A model generated the notes under the pieces. That model was not told where the DNA came from. It searched no databases and worked only from the letters and a program-made list of their open reading frames with translations. A program made the translations under genes and the position numbers. A stretch of 50,106 nucleotides of DNA from Rhodospirillaceae bacterium. GTDB taxonomy: Bacteria; Pseudomonadota; Alphaproteobacteria; SHVZ01. The stretch spans positions 1 through 50,106 of the forward strand of contig JAEULB010000019.1 in NCBI GenBank assembly GCA_016792585.1, read 5' to 3'. Positions 36,882 through 45,501 of this stretch are shown in pieces; position 1 is the stretch's first letter, and every line of letters begins with the position of its first letter.

Positions 36882-37466
36882 CTAGTGCGCGGTGGGCTGG
36901 GCCTTGGCCGTCGAGCGGCGGCGCGGACGATCGGCTTCCGCGCTGGCGGCGGCGAGCGCGATCGGCAGCATCGACAGCTTGGCGCCGCTGCCTTCGAGCA
37001 GCTGCTGGAGCTGCAGGCGAGCACGCGAGACGCGGCTCTTCATCGTGCCGACAGCACAGTCGGCTATTTCGGCGGCCTCCTCGTAGGAGCGGCCGTCGAG
37101 GCCCACCAGAAGCAGCGCCTTTTGCTGCTCCGGCGACAGGCGACGAAAGGCGCGGCAGAAGTCGCGCACGTTCATCCGTTCTTCCTGGCCGCCGCTGGTG
37201 ATAGCGGCCATGCCCTCGACGTCGATATCGACGCTCGGACGGCGGCTGAGGGCACGCATCTCGTTGAAATAGGAATTGCGGAGGATGGTGGTGATCCAAG
37301 CGCGGAAGTTGGTACCGGGCTTGTATTGATGTGCATGGGCAAGAGCCCGCATGACTGCCGTTTGCACCAGGTCGTCGGCCATCGCGCGGTCGCGGGTCAG
37401 GCGTCGCGCAAAGCCATTGATGTGGGGAAGGCAGTCGAGAATGTCTTCATGCATCATCGCGCTCAT
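36882..37466 (-). CDS. ecfG: EcfG-type (ECF15) sigma factor of the general stress response
   Basis: RNA polymerase sigma factor controlled by NepR/PhyR, 194 aa from the ATG at 37466 (a TTG 22 codons upstream at 37532 is possible). Region 2 spans about residues 5-70 (ILDCLPHINGFARRLTRDRAMADDLVQTAVMRAL, FRAWITTILRNSYFNEMR). Region 4 is about 100-160 with FCRAFRRLSPEQQKALLLVGLDGRSYEEAAEIADCAVGTMKSRVSRARLQL, the hallmark C-A-V-G-T-K-S-R-V helix-turn-helix. The C-terminal tail is basic. No good GGAAC site was found upstream of it. Confidence 0.92.
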   Translation of the reverse strand: MSAMMHEDILDCLPHINGFARRLTRDRAMADDLVQTAVMRALAHAHQYKPGTNFRAWITTILRNSYFNEMRALSRRPSVDIDVEGMAAITSGGQEERMNVRDFCRAFRRLSPEQQKALLLVGLDGRSYEEAAEIADCAVGTMKSRVSRARLQLQQLLEGSGAKLSMLPIALAAASAEADRPRRRSTAKAQPTAH

Positions 37467-37670
37467 AGGGAAGGCCTCGTGTGTGGGGTCTGGAGCGATG
37501 CGAATTGCTTTCACGCCCTTAGAATTGGCCAACCGCTTGTGGCATTTCAGTGATTTGCCTGGGGTTTAGCTGTCACGGCACCTGAGTACCCTTGTTTCCG
37601 CGCGAGCTCCTTCCGGTTGACCCCTTGAGGCCCATGGGCACAGTGACTCCAGGACTTTCGAGCAGGGCGG

Positions 37671-39050
37671 ATGGCGCCGGATCGCGTTCACGTCGGATGT
37701 GGGGCTGGATTTTCCGGTGACCGGACCGATGCCTCGGGACCGGTGGTCGACGCCCTGGCGGCGTCCGGGCGGCCGTCCTACCTGATCTTCGAGACCCTGG
37801 CCGAGCGGACCTTGGCCCTGGCTCAGCTCGATCGCCGACGTGATCCGGCAACCGGATACACGCCCTATCTCGCCGACTTCCTGAGGCCGATCCTGGGACG
37901 GTGTCGGCAATCGGGGATTCGCATCGTCGCCAATTTCGGCGCCGCGAATCCGATGGCAGCCGGCCAGCGCGTTCTCGCGGTCGCTGACGAACTCGGCCTA
38001 CGAGGCCTCAAGGTCGCAGTCGTCGAAGGCGACGACCTGCTGGCGGCGCTTGGGCCCGATGCCGTTCGCGGCTGGTCCAACGACGAACGCGCGGACTTGA
38101 GCGGCCGCGACATCATCGCGGCCAACGCCTATCTCGGGGCACAGCCGATCGCAGCGGCGCTCGCCAAGGGCGCCGATGTCGTCGTAACCGGCAGGTGCAC
38201 GGATTCGGCGCTGGTGCTGGGGCCGCTGATTCATGAGTTCGCCTGGTCGCCTCCCGACTGGGACCGGATCGCCGCCGGTGTGCTCGCCGGCCACCTGATC
38301 GAGTGCTGCGCCCAGGTCAGCGGCGGCTATTTCGCCGACCCCGGCCGGAAGGACGTGCCGGACCTGGATCGGGTCGGCTTTCCGATCGTCGAGGTCGCGA
38401 AGGACGGCACGATGGTCGTCACCAAGCCTGCCGGGACCGGCGGCGTGGTCTCCGAGGCGACGGTAACCGAGCAGATGCTCTACGAGCTGCACGATCCCGA
38501 GGCCTATCTGACGCCCGATGTCTCGATGGACATCACCGGGGTCCATCTGGAGACCGAGGCGGCGGATCGCGTCCGTGTCCAGGGCGTGCGCGGTGCCGCG
38601 CCGCCGCCGACGTACAAGGTAACGGTCAGTCTCGAAGGTGGCTTCCTCGCCGAGGGGGAGATCTCCTATGCCGGCCCGAACGCCTTGGCCCGCGCTGAGC
38701 TCGCGGCGGATGTATTGCTGAAGCGGATCAAGCGCCTCGGCATCAACCAGCCGGTCCGGTGCGACATCATTGGCGCGGTCAGCGTCTTCGACAGCGACGG
38801 CGGGGTACGTCGGCGGTCATCTGCGGCCGCTGCCGACGGCGACTATCGCGTCCGGCTGTCGGGCACCTCCGACGATCGTGTGACGGCGGAGCGTATCGCG
38901 CGGGAGGTTCTTTCCCTGTATCCGACGGGTCCCGCCGGCGGCGCGGGCGTCCGCACATCCGTCACCGGGCGTGTCCGCACGGTCTCCGCCTACGTGCCGT
39001 CGGACTCGGTCAGGCCGAAGATTTCCATCCTTGGCGCGGACGCGGGCTGA
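37671..39050 (+). CDS. AtuA-type acyclic terpene utilisation family protein (DUF1446)
   Basis: A 459-aa cytosolic protein of the AtuA/DUF1446 family: GAGFSGDRTDASGPVVDALAASGRPSYLIFETLAERTLALAQ (residues 10-52), PILGRCRQSGIRIVANFGAANP, IAAALAKGADVVVTGRCTDSALVLGP (about 158-183). AtuA is linked to citronellol/geraniol degradation in Pseudomonas but its reaction is unsettled, and the family is broader than terpene users. Here no atu dehydrogenases or carboxylases accompany it, only the small partner that follows three bases after the stop. Confidence 0.85.
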   Translation: MAPDRVHVGCGAGFSGDRTDASGPVVDALAASGRPSYLIFETLAERTLALAQLDRRRDPATGYTPYLADFLRPILGRCRQSGIRIVANFGAANPMAAGQRVLAVADELGLRGLKVAVVEGDDLLAALGPDAVRGWSNDERADLSGRDIIAANAYLGAQPIAAALAKGADVVVTGRCTDSALVLGPLIHEFAWSPPDWDRIAAGVLAGHLIECCAQVSGGYFADPGRKDVPDLDRVGFPIVEVAKDGTMVVTKPAGTGGVVSEATVTEQMLYELHDPEAYLTPDVSMDITGVHLETEAADRVRVQGVRGAAPPPTYKVTVSLEGGFLAEGEISYAGPNALARAELAADVLLKRIKRLGINQPVRCDIIGAVSVFDSDGGVRRRSSAAAADGDYRVRLSGTSDDRVTAERIAREVLSLYPTGPAGGAGVRTSVTGRVRTVSAYVPSDSVRPKISILGADAG

Positions 39051-39053
39051 TCG

Positions 39054-39371
39054 ATGACCGAGATCGCGCTGCACGAGATTGCGCATGCTCGGACCGGCGA
39101 CAAGGGCAATCGTCTCAATGTGAGTGTCATTGCCTATCGCGCCGCGGACTATCCGATCCTGGTCGAGCAGGTGACCGCCGAACGGGTGAAGGCGCTGTTC
39201 GCCGGGCGCGGTGCCGGGCAGGTCAGGCGCTATGAGCTGCCGCTTCTCAAGGCCCTCAACTTCGTGATCGATGACGTGCTGGAGGGCGGCGTCAACGGCA
39301 GCCTCAATCTCGACGGCCACGGAAAGTCGCTGTCGTTCCTGGTGCTGACGCTGCCGATTCAGAGATCTTAA
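39054..39371 (+). CDS. AtuA-associated small protein (AtuA-like ferredoxin fold)
   Basis: A 105-aa protein corresponding to the C-terminal extension found fused to AtuA in other organisms: EIAHARTGDKGNRLNVSVIAYRAADYPILVEQVTAERVKALF, RRYELPLLKALNFVIDDVLEGGVNGSLNLDGHGKSLSFLVL. It is encoded three bases after the AtuA gene, so the two probably form one complex. The function is unknown. Confidence 0.82.
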   Translation: MTEIALHEIAHARTGDKGNRLNVSVIAYRAADYPILVEQVTAERVKALFAGRGAGQVRRYELPLLKALNFVIDDVLEGGVNGSLNLDGHGKSLSFLVLTLPIQRS

Positions 39372-39745
39372 AAAGAAGAGGCCGGCGCGCCGGGGTGGGC
39401 GGCGCGCCGGCAGCAACGGTACCCTATGGGCGGCAGGGGGGAGTCGCCGTAGGTGTGGGCACCGTCGCCTTTCGAATTCGTCGACCCACCGACTGGACAA
39501 GTGGGCCGCGCCTCGTGGCTCTCTTGAGTAGACAGACCGAAGGGGCGTCGGTTTATTCCGGCGCCTCCCTCTATTTCTTCACCGAACCTCGAGCGTTTTC
39601 GACGCCCTTTTAAGGCGATCCCAGATTTGTCACGGCCGCGTCGGGCAATGTCACGCTGTCCTCGGCCCCGGACCTTTATTTCTTGAGGGGCATAAACCGC
39701 GTCGGCGGCGCACTGCGACGCCGACCTCAAGGGCAGGGGGCCATC
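39372..39745. other. 374-base intergenic region with two hairpins
   Basis: No convincing gene. A perfect eleven-base stem GCCGGCGCGCC / GGCGCGCCGGC (39381-39391 / 39401-39411) lies ten bases after the AtuA-partner stop. The T-rich side is upstream (minus-strand sense), so it looks less like a plus-strand terminator and more like a minus-strand one or a structured RNA. A second stem with two wobble pairs, GGGGCGTCGG / CCGGCGCCTC around 39542-39568, is followed by CTCTATTTCTTC and could end a plus-strand transcript. The rest presumably holds the promoter of the next sigma gene. Confidence 0.45.
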
Positions 39746-40261
39746 GTGAACAGTTCACCCAATGTGGTGGAGCGGTACGTTTCTGATCTCCGCCGATATG
39801 CACGCGTGCTTTCCGCTGGTCGCGGCGACGCCGACGATCTGGTCCAGGAATGTCTGGCTCGCGCGCTCGCGCGACCGAACTTCCCGGCCGACATCCGAAA
39901 CGTGCGCGCTTATCTCTTCACCGTCCTCCACAATGTCCACGTCGACCAGGTGAGCCGTCGCGCTGAGACCAGCGACGCAGTCGATTTCGACGAGATCGCC
40001 GGTTCGCTGCCGCAACCGGCGGCGCAGCCGGCGGCGATCGAGCTTCGCGACCTCGCGCGTGCCCTCGACTCGCTGCCGGAAGAGCAGCATCGCGTCGTCA
40101 TGCTGGTTGGTCTCGAAGGTCTCACCTACGAGGAGACCGCCCAGGTGCTCGATCTGCCGATCGGCACCGTGATGTCCAGACTGTCGCGCGGACGCGAGGC
40201 GCTGAGGCGGATGACCGACGGCCGCCAGTCCGCCGGGCGTCGTTCGGCGGCGCGCGCCTAG
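39746..40261 (+). CDS. ECF-family RNA polymerase sigma factor (second)
   Basis: A 171-aa sigma factor starting at the GTG after AGGGGGCC. Region 2 is about residues 8-75 (VVERYVSDLRRYARVLSAGRGDADDLVQECLARALARP, RAYLFTVLHNVHVDQVSRR) and region 4 about 105-155 (LARALDSLPEEQHRVVMLVGLEGLTYEETAQVLDLPIGTVMSRLSRGREALRRM). It is clearly different from the EcfG copy (DLPIGTVMSRLSR versus DCAVGTMKSRVSR). Its stop overlaps the opposite-strand galU stop by four bases. A membrane anti-sigma candidate lies 1.1 kb away, beyond galU. Confidence 0.9.
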   Translation: MNSSPNVVERYVSDLRRYARVLSAGRGDADDLVQECLARALARPNFPADIRNVRAYLFTVLHNVHVDQVSRRAETSDAVDFDEIAGSLPQPAAQPAAIELRDLARALDSLPEEQHRVVMLVGLEGLTYEETAQVLDLPIGTVMSRLSRGREALRRMTDGRQSAGRRSAARA

Positions 40262-41259
40262 GCCCGGATCGCGGCGCCGTTCGCCGGCGCCGGGGGCGGG
40301 CTCGAGACGGTGCCGGTCTCCGCTGCCGGTTCGGCGTGGGAATGAGCGTAGCGCTGGATGATCTCGGCGGCGCCGTCGGCGAGGTCGGCGCGGCCAAGCG
40401 CAAAGGCGAGATTTGCTTCGAGGAAGCCCAGCTTGTCGCCGCAGTCGAAACGTCGGCCATCGAAGCGATAGCCGTGGAGTGCATGGTCCGAGATCATGCG
40501 CGCGATCGCGTCGGTCAGCTGGATCTCGCCACCCGCGCCGGGCTCCGCTTCCTCGAGATGCCGGAAGATGTCCGGTTGCAGGATGTAGCGACCGATCACG
40601 GCGAGCGCCGACGGCGCGCGCTCAGGCGCCGGCTTCTCGACCACACCGCTCGCCTCGATCAGGCGGCCATGCTGCATCACCAGATCGATCACGCCGTAGC
40701 GCGAGACATGGGCGCGCGGCACCGGCATCACCGCCAGAAGATTGCCGCCGACCTGGGCGTGAGCGCGGATCATCTGGCGAAGGCAGGGGGTCACCGCGAG
40801 GATCAGGTCGTCCGGAAGCAGGACGGCGAAAGGCTCGTTGCCGATCTGGGACCGGGCGCACCACACGGCGTGGCCGAGGCCGCGCGGCTCCGGCTGCCTG
40901 AGGAACGTGACCTTGCCGGGCTCGGGCAGCCAGGTATTGAGGCTTGCAGCTTCGTCCTTCCGGCCACGCGAGAGAAGCGTGGACTCCAGGCCCTGCAGGT
41001 GGTCGAGATGATCCTCGATCGCGTCCTTGCCGCGGCTGGTAACGAAGATGAACTCCTCGATTCCGGCCGCCCGCGCTTCCTCCACCGCGTACTGGATCAG
41101 AGGCTTGTCGACGACCGGCAGCATTTCCTTGGGAACGGCCTTGGTGGCCGGCAGGAAACGGGTACCGAGGCCGCCGACCGGGAAGATCGCCTTGCGGACC
41201 TTCTGCTGGGCCGGCTTGAGCCTAGGGGCGAGCAGCCGAAACCCTGGTTTAGCCAGCAT
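40258..41259 (-). CDS. galU: UTP-glucose-1-phosphate uridylyltransferase
   Basis: Makes UDP-glucose from UTP and glucose-1-phosphate for envelope polysaccharides and trehalose-type protectants, 333 aa. Nucleotide-binding motif GGLGTRFLPATKAVPKEMLPVVDKPLIQY (about residues 28-56), and EKP at VVEKPAPE. The N-terminus is about 17 residues longer than many GalU proteins, but AAGGAG six bases before the ATG supports this start. It is convergent with the sigma gene and divergent from the anti-sigma candidate. Alternatives such as a glucose-1-phosphate thymidylyltransferase are unlikely. Confidence 0.93.
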   Translation of the reverse strand: MLAKPGFRLLAPRLKPAQQKVRKAIFPVGGLGTRFLPATKAVPKEMLPVVDKPLIQYAVEEARAAGIEEFIFVTSRGKDAIEDHLDHLQGLESTLLSRGRKDEAASLNTWLPEPGKVTFLRQPEPRGLGHAVWCARSQIGNEPFAVLLPDDLILAVTPCLRQMIRAHAQVGGNLLAVMPVPRAHVSRYGVIDLVMQHGRLIEASGVVEKPAPERAPSALAVIGRYILQPDIFRHLEEAEPGAGGEIQLTDAIARMISDHALHGYRFDGRRFDCGDKLGFLEANLAFALGRADLADGAAEIIQRYAHSHAEPAAETGTVSSPPPAPANGAAIRA

Positions 41260-41400
41260 CGAGAGCTCCTTGCCGTTGCCTGTAAAGCGAACGCCGCCGT
41301 CGGCTCTCGCGTCTCCCTATGGACGGCCGCAGGTAACAATTATTCCCGCACCGCAGCGTTGCCGTCCGCTGGAATAGAATCGATTTGCCTAAGTCTATGA

Positions 41401-42180
41401 ATGGATCGCATTGCATCTAGTAGTGACCGGGCTGTGACGACTCTCATTCCGAACTTCGGCTTTCGGGCGGCAGATCAAGAGGCCTCCGACGTCAGGGTCG
41501 TGCATCTCGACATGCGGCGAGCGGCCGCCGGCATCGGCGAGGACGACCTGCATGCCTATGTGGACGGCTTGCTCGGGGCCGAGCGCCGGCCGGTCGTGGA
41601 AGGCCGGCTCGCCCAGGATCCAGCCAGACGTGCGGCGGTGACCGCCTATCGAGATCTCAATATCGATCTTCACCGCCTGTTCGACGTCGCCCTTCCGCTT
41701 CCCGATGCGCGGTTGAGCGCGTTGAGCCGCGAGCTCGACCGACGGATGGCCCAACGCCATATCTTGTCATCGCTTCCGAATGCAGCGTGGGCGGGTGTCT
41801 CTGCGTTTGCGACCGGAATGCGGAAGTCGATCATGCGTGGGCCCAGGTGGCTTGCCGGCAATCCATTCCGAAGAGCCGATGCGGGCCTCGTCTTCGACCG
41901 GACGGCGGCAGCGATCGACCGGTCGCCTCTCGTATCGGTGGTCGTGGTGGCGGGATTCATCGTCCTGGCCGGCGTCGGCTGGCCGATGCTGGCAGGCCAG
42001 CCGGCATCATGCGCCGACCGGGTCGAGGCCGCCGCCAAGCAGGTGGCCAAAGGAAGGTTGTCGCCAGAGCTGGCCGAACGCCTGGCCAGCGTCGGGTTCA
42101 TGTGCCGGGTCGGCGAAACCGAACGGGCGGACCAACTCCTTGCCCGCCTTGGCGAGGAAGCCCGCCAGCCACAGCATTGA
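41401..42180 (+). CDS. Probable membrane anti-sigma factor
   Basis: A 259-aa protein with an N-terminal cytoplasmic domain resembling FecR/RsiW-type anti-sigma factors (EDDLHAYVDGLLGAERRPVVEGRLAQDPARRAAV, about residues 48-82), a single membrane helix near residues 178-203 (SPLVSVVVVAGFIVLAGVGWPML) and a small periplasmic part with two cysteines (SCADRV, FMCRVGE). This is the expected layout for the partner of the ECF sigma at 39746. The start is uncertain: no ribosome site precedes 41401; the GTG at 41434 is an alternative. Zinc-binding HxxxCxxC is not seen. Confidence 0.72.
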   Translation: MDRIASSSDRAVTTLIPNFGFRAADQEASDVRVVHLDMRRAAAGIGEDDLHAYVDGLLGAERRPVVEGRLAQDPARRAAVTAYRDLNIDLHRLFDVALPLPDARLSALSRELDRRMAQRHILSSLPNAAWAGVSAFATGMRKSIMRGPRWLAGNPFRRADAGLVFDRTAAAIDRSPLVSVVVVAGFIVLAGVGWPMLAGQPASCADRVEAAAKQVAKGRLSPELAERLASVGFMCRVGETERADQLLARLGEEARQPQH

Positions 42181-42199
42181 CATCTGTTGGCAAGGCCGT

Positions 42200-42224
42200 T
42201 GAACCGGAAGGCTTCTCCGTCGTT
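42200..42224 (+). promoter_or_regulatory. candidate EcfG promoter of response-regulator gene
   Basis: TGAAC (42200-42204), 16-base spacer, CGTT (42221-42224). One mismatch in the -35, the same variant as upstream of nepR. About 65 bases before the ATG at 42290. Confidence 0.4.
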
Positions 42225-42289
42225 CTAGGGAAGTAGCACGGCTTCGTCACAGGGACGGAGCCTCGACCCGGGCGACGGAAGGCAATGCC

Positions 42290-43111
42290 ATGATGACAAT
42301 CCTCCAGAAGGTCGTCGCCACCTCCGGCACGACCTCTGCGCCGGCGGAAACCGCGCCTCGGCGCCTCACCGACAAGATTCATGTGGTGGTGGTCGATGAC
42401 GACGACGGGTTCCGCGAAATGGTCCGCGGCGGCCTGGCGGACAACGGCTTCGAGGTCACCGCTTTTGCCGACGGCACCTCGCTCCTTCGCCACCTCGCCG
42501 ACGGGGCCTCGGCGGATGTCGTCATCCTGGACTGGAAGATGCCCGCGATGAGCGGCATCGACCTCCTCGGCCGCATGCGCAACCAGGGGGCGGCGATGCC
42601 GACGATCTTCCTGACCGGCATGCCCGAACGCTCGTTCGAGGCCGCGGCCCTGGACCAGGGCGCGGTCGACTTTGTCGACAAGTCCCGTGGCACCGACATC
42701 CTGACCAAGCGCATCAAGCTCGCCGTGGAGGCCGAGGGCGTGCGCTTGAGGCCGGTTCCCTCCGAGGACATCCACCGTGGCCGGCTGCTGCTCCGCGCCA
42801 AGGTCGGCCGAGCATACTGGGACGGGATCGACGTCAACCTGACGGTGACCGAGTATAACATCGTGCGCATGCTGGCGGCGAGCGCCGGAGAGCACGCCAC
42901 CTACCGTGCCCTCTATGACTGCGTGCATCGCGCCGGCTTCATCGCCGGTGCCGGCGACAACGGCTATCGCACCAACGTGCGTTCGGCCATGCGGCGGATC
43001 CGCGACAAGTTCCGCGCTGTCGACGCTAATTTCGACGAGATCGAAAACTATCCATCCTTCGGCTATCGCTGGAAGGCGCCGCCGGTCATCGCCGGCGACC
43101 AGCCGGCCTAA
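42290..43111 (+). CDS. OmpR-type response regulator (orphan)
   Basis: A 273-aa two-domain regulator. A 28-residue N-terminal extension precedes the receiver (about 30-148), which has VVVDDDD acidic residues, acceptor Asp in [13 protein letters not shown] (about residue 84), Thr in FLTGMP and Lys in DFVDKS. The winged-helix DNA-binding domain follows from about 165 ([25 protein letters not shown]) to [11 protein letters not shown]. All phosphorylation residues are kept. No histidine kinase is adjacent, so it is an orphan. GGAAGG ribosome site. Confidence 0.88.
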   Translation: MMTILQKVVATSGTTSAPAETAPRRLTDKIHVVVVDDDDGFREMVRGGLADNGFEVTAFADGTSLLRHLADGASADVVILDWKMPAMSGIDLLGRMRNQGAAMPTIFLTGMPERSFEAAALDQGAVDFVDKSRGTDILTKRIKLAVEAEGVRLRPVPSEDIHRGRLLLRAKVGRAYWDGIDVNLTVTEYNIVRMLAASAGEHATYRALYDCVHRAGFIAGAGDNGYRTNVRSAMRRIRDKFRAVDANFDEIENYPSFGYRWKAPPVIAGDQPA

Positions 43112-44130
43112 CGGCCGGACGCCGCCTCGAGACCGAGCCTGGCGACGTCGGCGACCATATCGCCGACGTCGGCCGCGTTCGCGCTCGACGCGTTGCCGTC
43201 GATGCGCCGCTTCTTGACGCCCTGCGAGATCGCGGCGAAGCGGAAGGCGTGGAAGGCGATCCAGAACGGCCAGTCGACGGGGCCGGTGAACGACGCATGC
43301 CGGAGAAAGTCGCGAAGGAAGGCGTCCTCGTCCGGTATGCCGAGGCCGGCACGATCCAGCCCGACAAGTCCCTTCACCCGATTGGTTCGCGGCAGACGAA
43401 GCATCGTGCAGAAATACGTGATGTCGACGAGCGGCGTCCCTAAGGTCGACAGCTCCCAGTCGAGCACGCCGATGATCCGAGCTTCGGTCGGGTGGAAGAT
43501 GACGTTGTCGAAGCGGACATCTCCATGGACCAGGGAAACGCCGCTTTCTTCGACCTTGCGCCGGCTCAGCCAGTCGATCAATTCCTCCATGTCCTGGATC
43601 TTGTCGGTCTCGGAGGCGCGGTACTGCTGGACCCAGCGCGAAATCTGGCGCTCGACATAGCCGCCGGCGCGGCCGTAGTCGGCGAGACCGGCCGCTGTCG
43701 TGTCGAGCTTGGCGAGCTCGCCGAGCACTCGGGCCATCTCGCTGAAATAAGCTCCGCGCTCGCCGGCCGCGATCTCGGGCAGAGCGGGATCCCAGAAGAT
43801 CCGGCCGTCGAGATACTCCATCACGAAGAACGCGGTACCGAGGATGTCGGCGTCCTCGCAAAGGTGGTGAACCTTCGGCACCGGGACCGGTGTCGGCTCC
43901 AGCGCCTTCATGACCCGGTACTCGCGCTCGACTGCATGGGCGGACTTGAGCAGCGTGCCGGAAGGCTTGCGGCGCAGAACGTACCGTCCGGAGGCGGACT
44001 CGATGAGGAAGGTCGGGTTCGACTGTCCGCTCGCGAACTTCCGGGCCGTTGCCGGCCCGTGAAAGCCCGGGAGCTTGGCTTCGAGGTAAGGAACCAGCCG
44101 ATCGAGGTCGACGAGACCGGCGCCCACCAT
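43108..44130 (-). CDS. Phosphotransferase-family kinase (APH fold, ACAD10/11 kinase-like)
   Basis: A 340-aa aminoglycoside-phosphotransferase-fold kinase. Visible: the N-lobe [27 protein letters not shown] (about residues 33-60) with the ATP lysine/arginine pair, the catalytic loop [17 protein letters not shown] (HGD with base Asp, about 190-206) and the metal loop [18 protein letters not shown]. Its ATG overlaps the acyl-CoA dehydrogenase stop by one base. In human ACAD10/11 the same two domains are fused, and the bacterial LvaA phosphorylates 4-hydroxyacyl-CoA. A hydroxyacyl-CoA kinase is inferred, not shown. Confidence 0.85.
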   Translation of the reverse strand: MVGAGLVDLDRLVPYLEAKLPGFHGPATARKFASGQSNPTFLIESASGRYVLRRKPSGTLLKSAHAVEREYRVMKALEPTPVPVPKVHHLCEDADILGTAFFVMEYLDGRIFWDPALPEIAAGERGAYFSEMARVLGELAKLDTTAAGLADYGRAGGYVERQISRWVQQYRASETDKIQDMEELIDWLSRRKVEESGVSLVHGDVRFDNVIFHPTEARIIGVLDWELSTLGTPLVDITYFCTMLRLPRTNRVKGLVGLDRAGLGIPDEDAFLRDFLRHASFTGPVDWPFWIAFHAFRFAAISQGVKKRRIDGNASSANAADVGDMVADVARLGLEAASGR

Positions 44131-45347
44131 CAGGCCTTCGCTCCGTAGCGCCCGATCACCTGCTTGCCGAGCGCGGCGAGGTGCACCGCATCGGGTCCGT
44201 CCGCGATCCGGATGGTGCGCGCGTACTTCCACGCATCGACCAGGAACGTGTCCTGGCTGACGCCCATCGCGCCATGGATCTGGATCGCACGGTCGATCAC
44301 GGTTTGCGCCATCATCGGCGCGACGATCTTGATCATCGCGATCAGGTCGCGCGCGGCCTTGTTGCCTTCCTTGTCCATCTTCTCGGCGGCAGCCAGAGTC
44401 AGGAGGCGCGCCTGCTCGACCTCACAGGCCGAGCGTGCGATCTCCTCGCGGACCGGACCGTGGTCGGCGAGCTTTCGGCCGAAGGCTACGCGCTGCTCCG
44501 CGCGGGCGCACATGAGCTCGAGCGCGCGCTGCGCGCAGCCGATCAGCCGCATGCAGTGGTGGATGCGCCCAGGACCGAGGCGTCCTTGCGCGATTTCGAA
44601 GCCGCGTCCCTCACCGAGCAGCATGTTCTCGGCCGGAACCTTGACGTTCTCGAAGACGATCTCCGCATGACCGTGCGGAGCATCGTCGCTGCCGAAGACA
44701 TGCATCGGGCGGATGATCTTGATGCCCGGCGTCGAGCGCGGCACCAGGATCATCGACTGCTGCTGGTGCCTTGGCGCATTCGGGTCGGTCTTGCCCATCA
44801 CGATGAAGATCTCGCAGCGCGGATCCATCGCGCCACTGGCATACCACTTGCGGCCATTGATGACGTAGCCGCTGTTGCCTTCGCGCTCGATCGAGCAGCG
44901 GACATTGGTCGCGTCCGACGAGGCGACGTCGGGTTCGGTCATACAGAAGGCCGAGCGGATCTTTCCGTCGAGCAGCGGTTCAAGCCACTCCCTCTTCTGC
45001 GCCGGCGTGCCGTAGCGGACCAGCACTTCCATGTTGCCGGTGTCGGGCGCGCTGCAGTTGAAGGCCTCGGCGCCGATCAGCGAACGGCCCATGATCTCGC
45101 AGAGCGGCGCGTATTCGCTGTTGGTCAGGCCGGCGCCCAGCTCGGACTCCGGCAGGAACAGGTTCCAGAGCCCCTGCTTCTTGGCCTTGGCCTTGAGTTC
45201 GTCCATCACCGGCGGGACCGTCCAGCGATCCGCGGCCGTGGCGATGTGCTCCTTGTAGGGCTCTTCCGATTTGTAGACGTGCGCGTCCATGAAGGCGGAG
45301 ACCCTGTCCGCCAAGTCCTTGGCGCGGTCGGAGACGGGAAGGGACAT
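44130..45347 (-). CDS. Acyl-CoA dehydrogenase (ACAD10/11-like)
   Basis: A FAD-dependent acyl-CoA dehydrogenase, 405 aa from the ATG at 45347. Segments: [24 protein letters not shown] (about residues 130-153), [23 protein letters not shown], the flavin-contact [19 protein letters not shown] type stretch and the C-terminal [33 protein letters not shown]. In standard ACADs the C-terminal motif has the catalytic Glu in EGT; here it reads ADGPDAVH, as in ACAD10/11. It is upstream of and coupled to the kinase gene. Confidence 0.9.
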   Translation of the reverse strand: MSLPVSDRAKDLADRVSAFMDAHVYKSEEPYKEHIATAADRWTVPPVMDELKAKAKKQGLWNLFLPESELGAGLTNSEYAPLCEIMGRSLIGAEAFNCSAPDTGNMEVLVRYGTPAQKREWLEPLLDGKIRSAFCMTEPDVASSDATNVRCSIEREGNSGYVINGRKWYASGAMDPRCEIFIVMGKTDPNAPRHQQQSMILVPRSTPGIKIIRPMHVFGSDDAPHGHAEIVFENVKVPAENMLLGEGRGFEIAQGRLGPGRIHHCMRLIGCAQRALELMCARAEQRVAFGRKLADHGPVREEIARSACEVEQARLLTLAAAEKMDKEGNKAARDLIAMIKIVAPMMAQTVIDRAIQIHGAMGVSQDTFLVDAWKYARTIRIADGPDAVHLAALGKQVIGRYGAKA

Positions 45348-45438
45348 GGTAAAAATCCTGGAACGTGAAGGCGCTGGCCGCGCCGATTGTCCATGCGGAC
45401 CGGTGCTCCGGCAAGCGATACGAGTATCCAAACGCTGC

Positions 45439-45467
45439 TTGGCTTAGTCCTTACTCAACCATTATCT
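45439..45467 (+). promoter_or_regulatory. candidate sigma-70 promoter of YHYH gene
   Basis: TTGGCT (45439-45444), 17-base spacer, TTATCT (45462-45467), about 35 bases upstream of the ATG at 45502. It lies in the divergent gap with the acyl-CoA dehydrogenase gene. Confidence 0.4.
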
Positions 45468-45501
45468 TAGGTGCGGGTGGTTGTTCTGGGGGAGTTCCGC
45501 T

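Noticed and set aside
39368..39730. 120-residue minus-strand frame in the gap before the second sigma gene
   Set aside because: Includes the palindrome, has no recognisable domain or ribosome site and an odd Cys/Pro/Arg composition.
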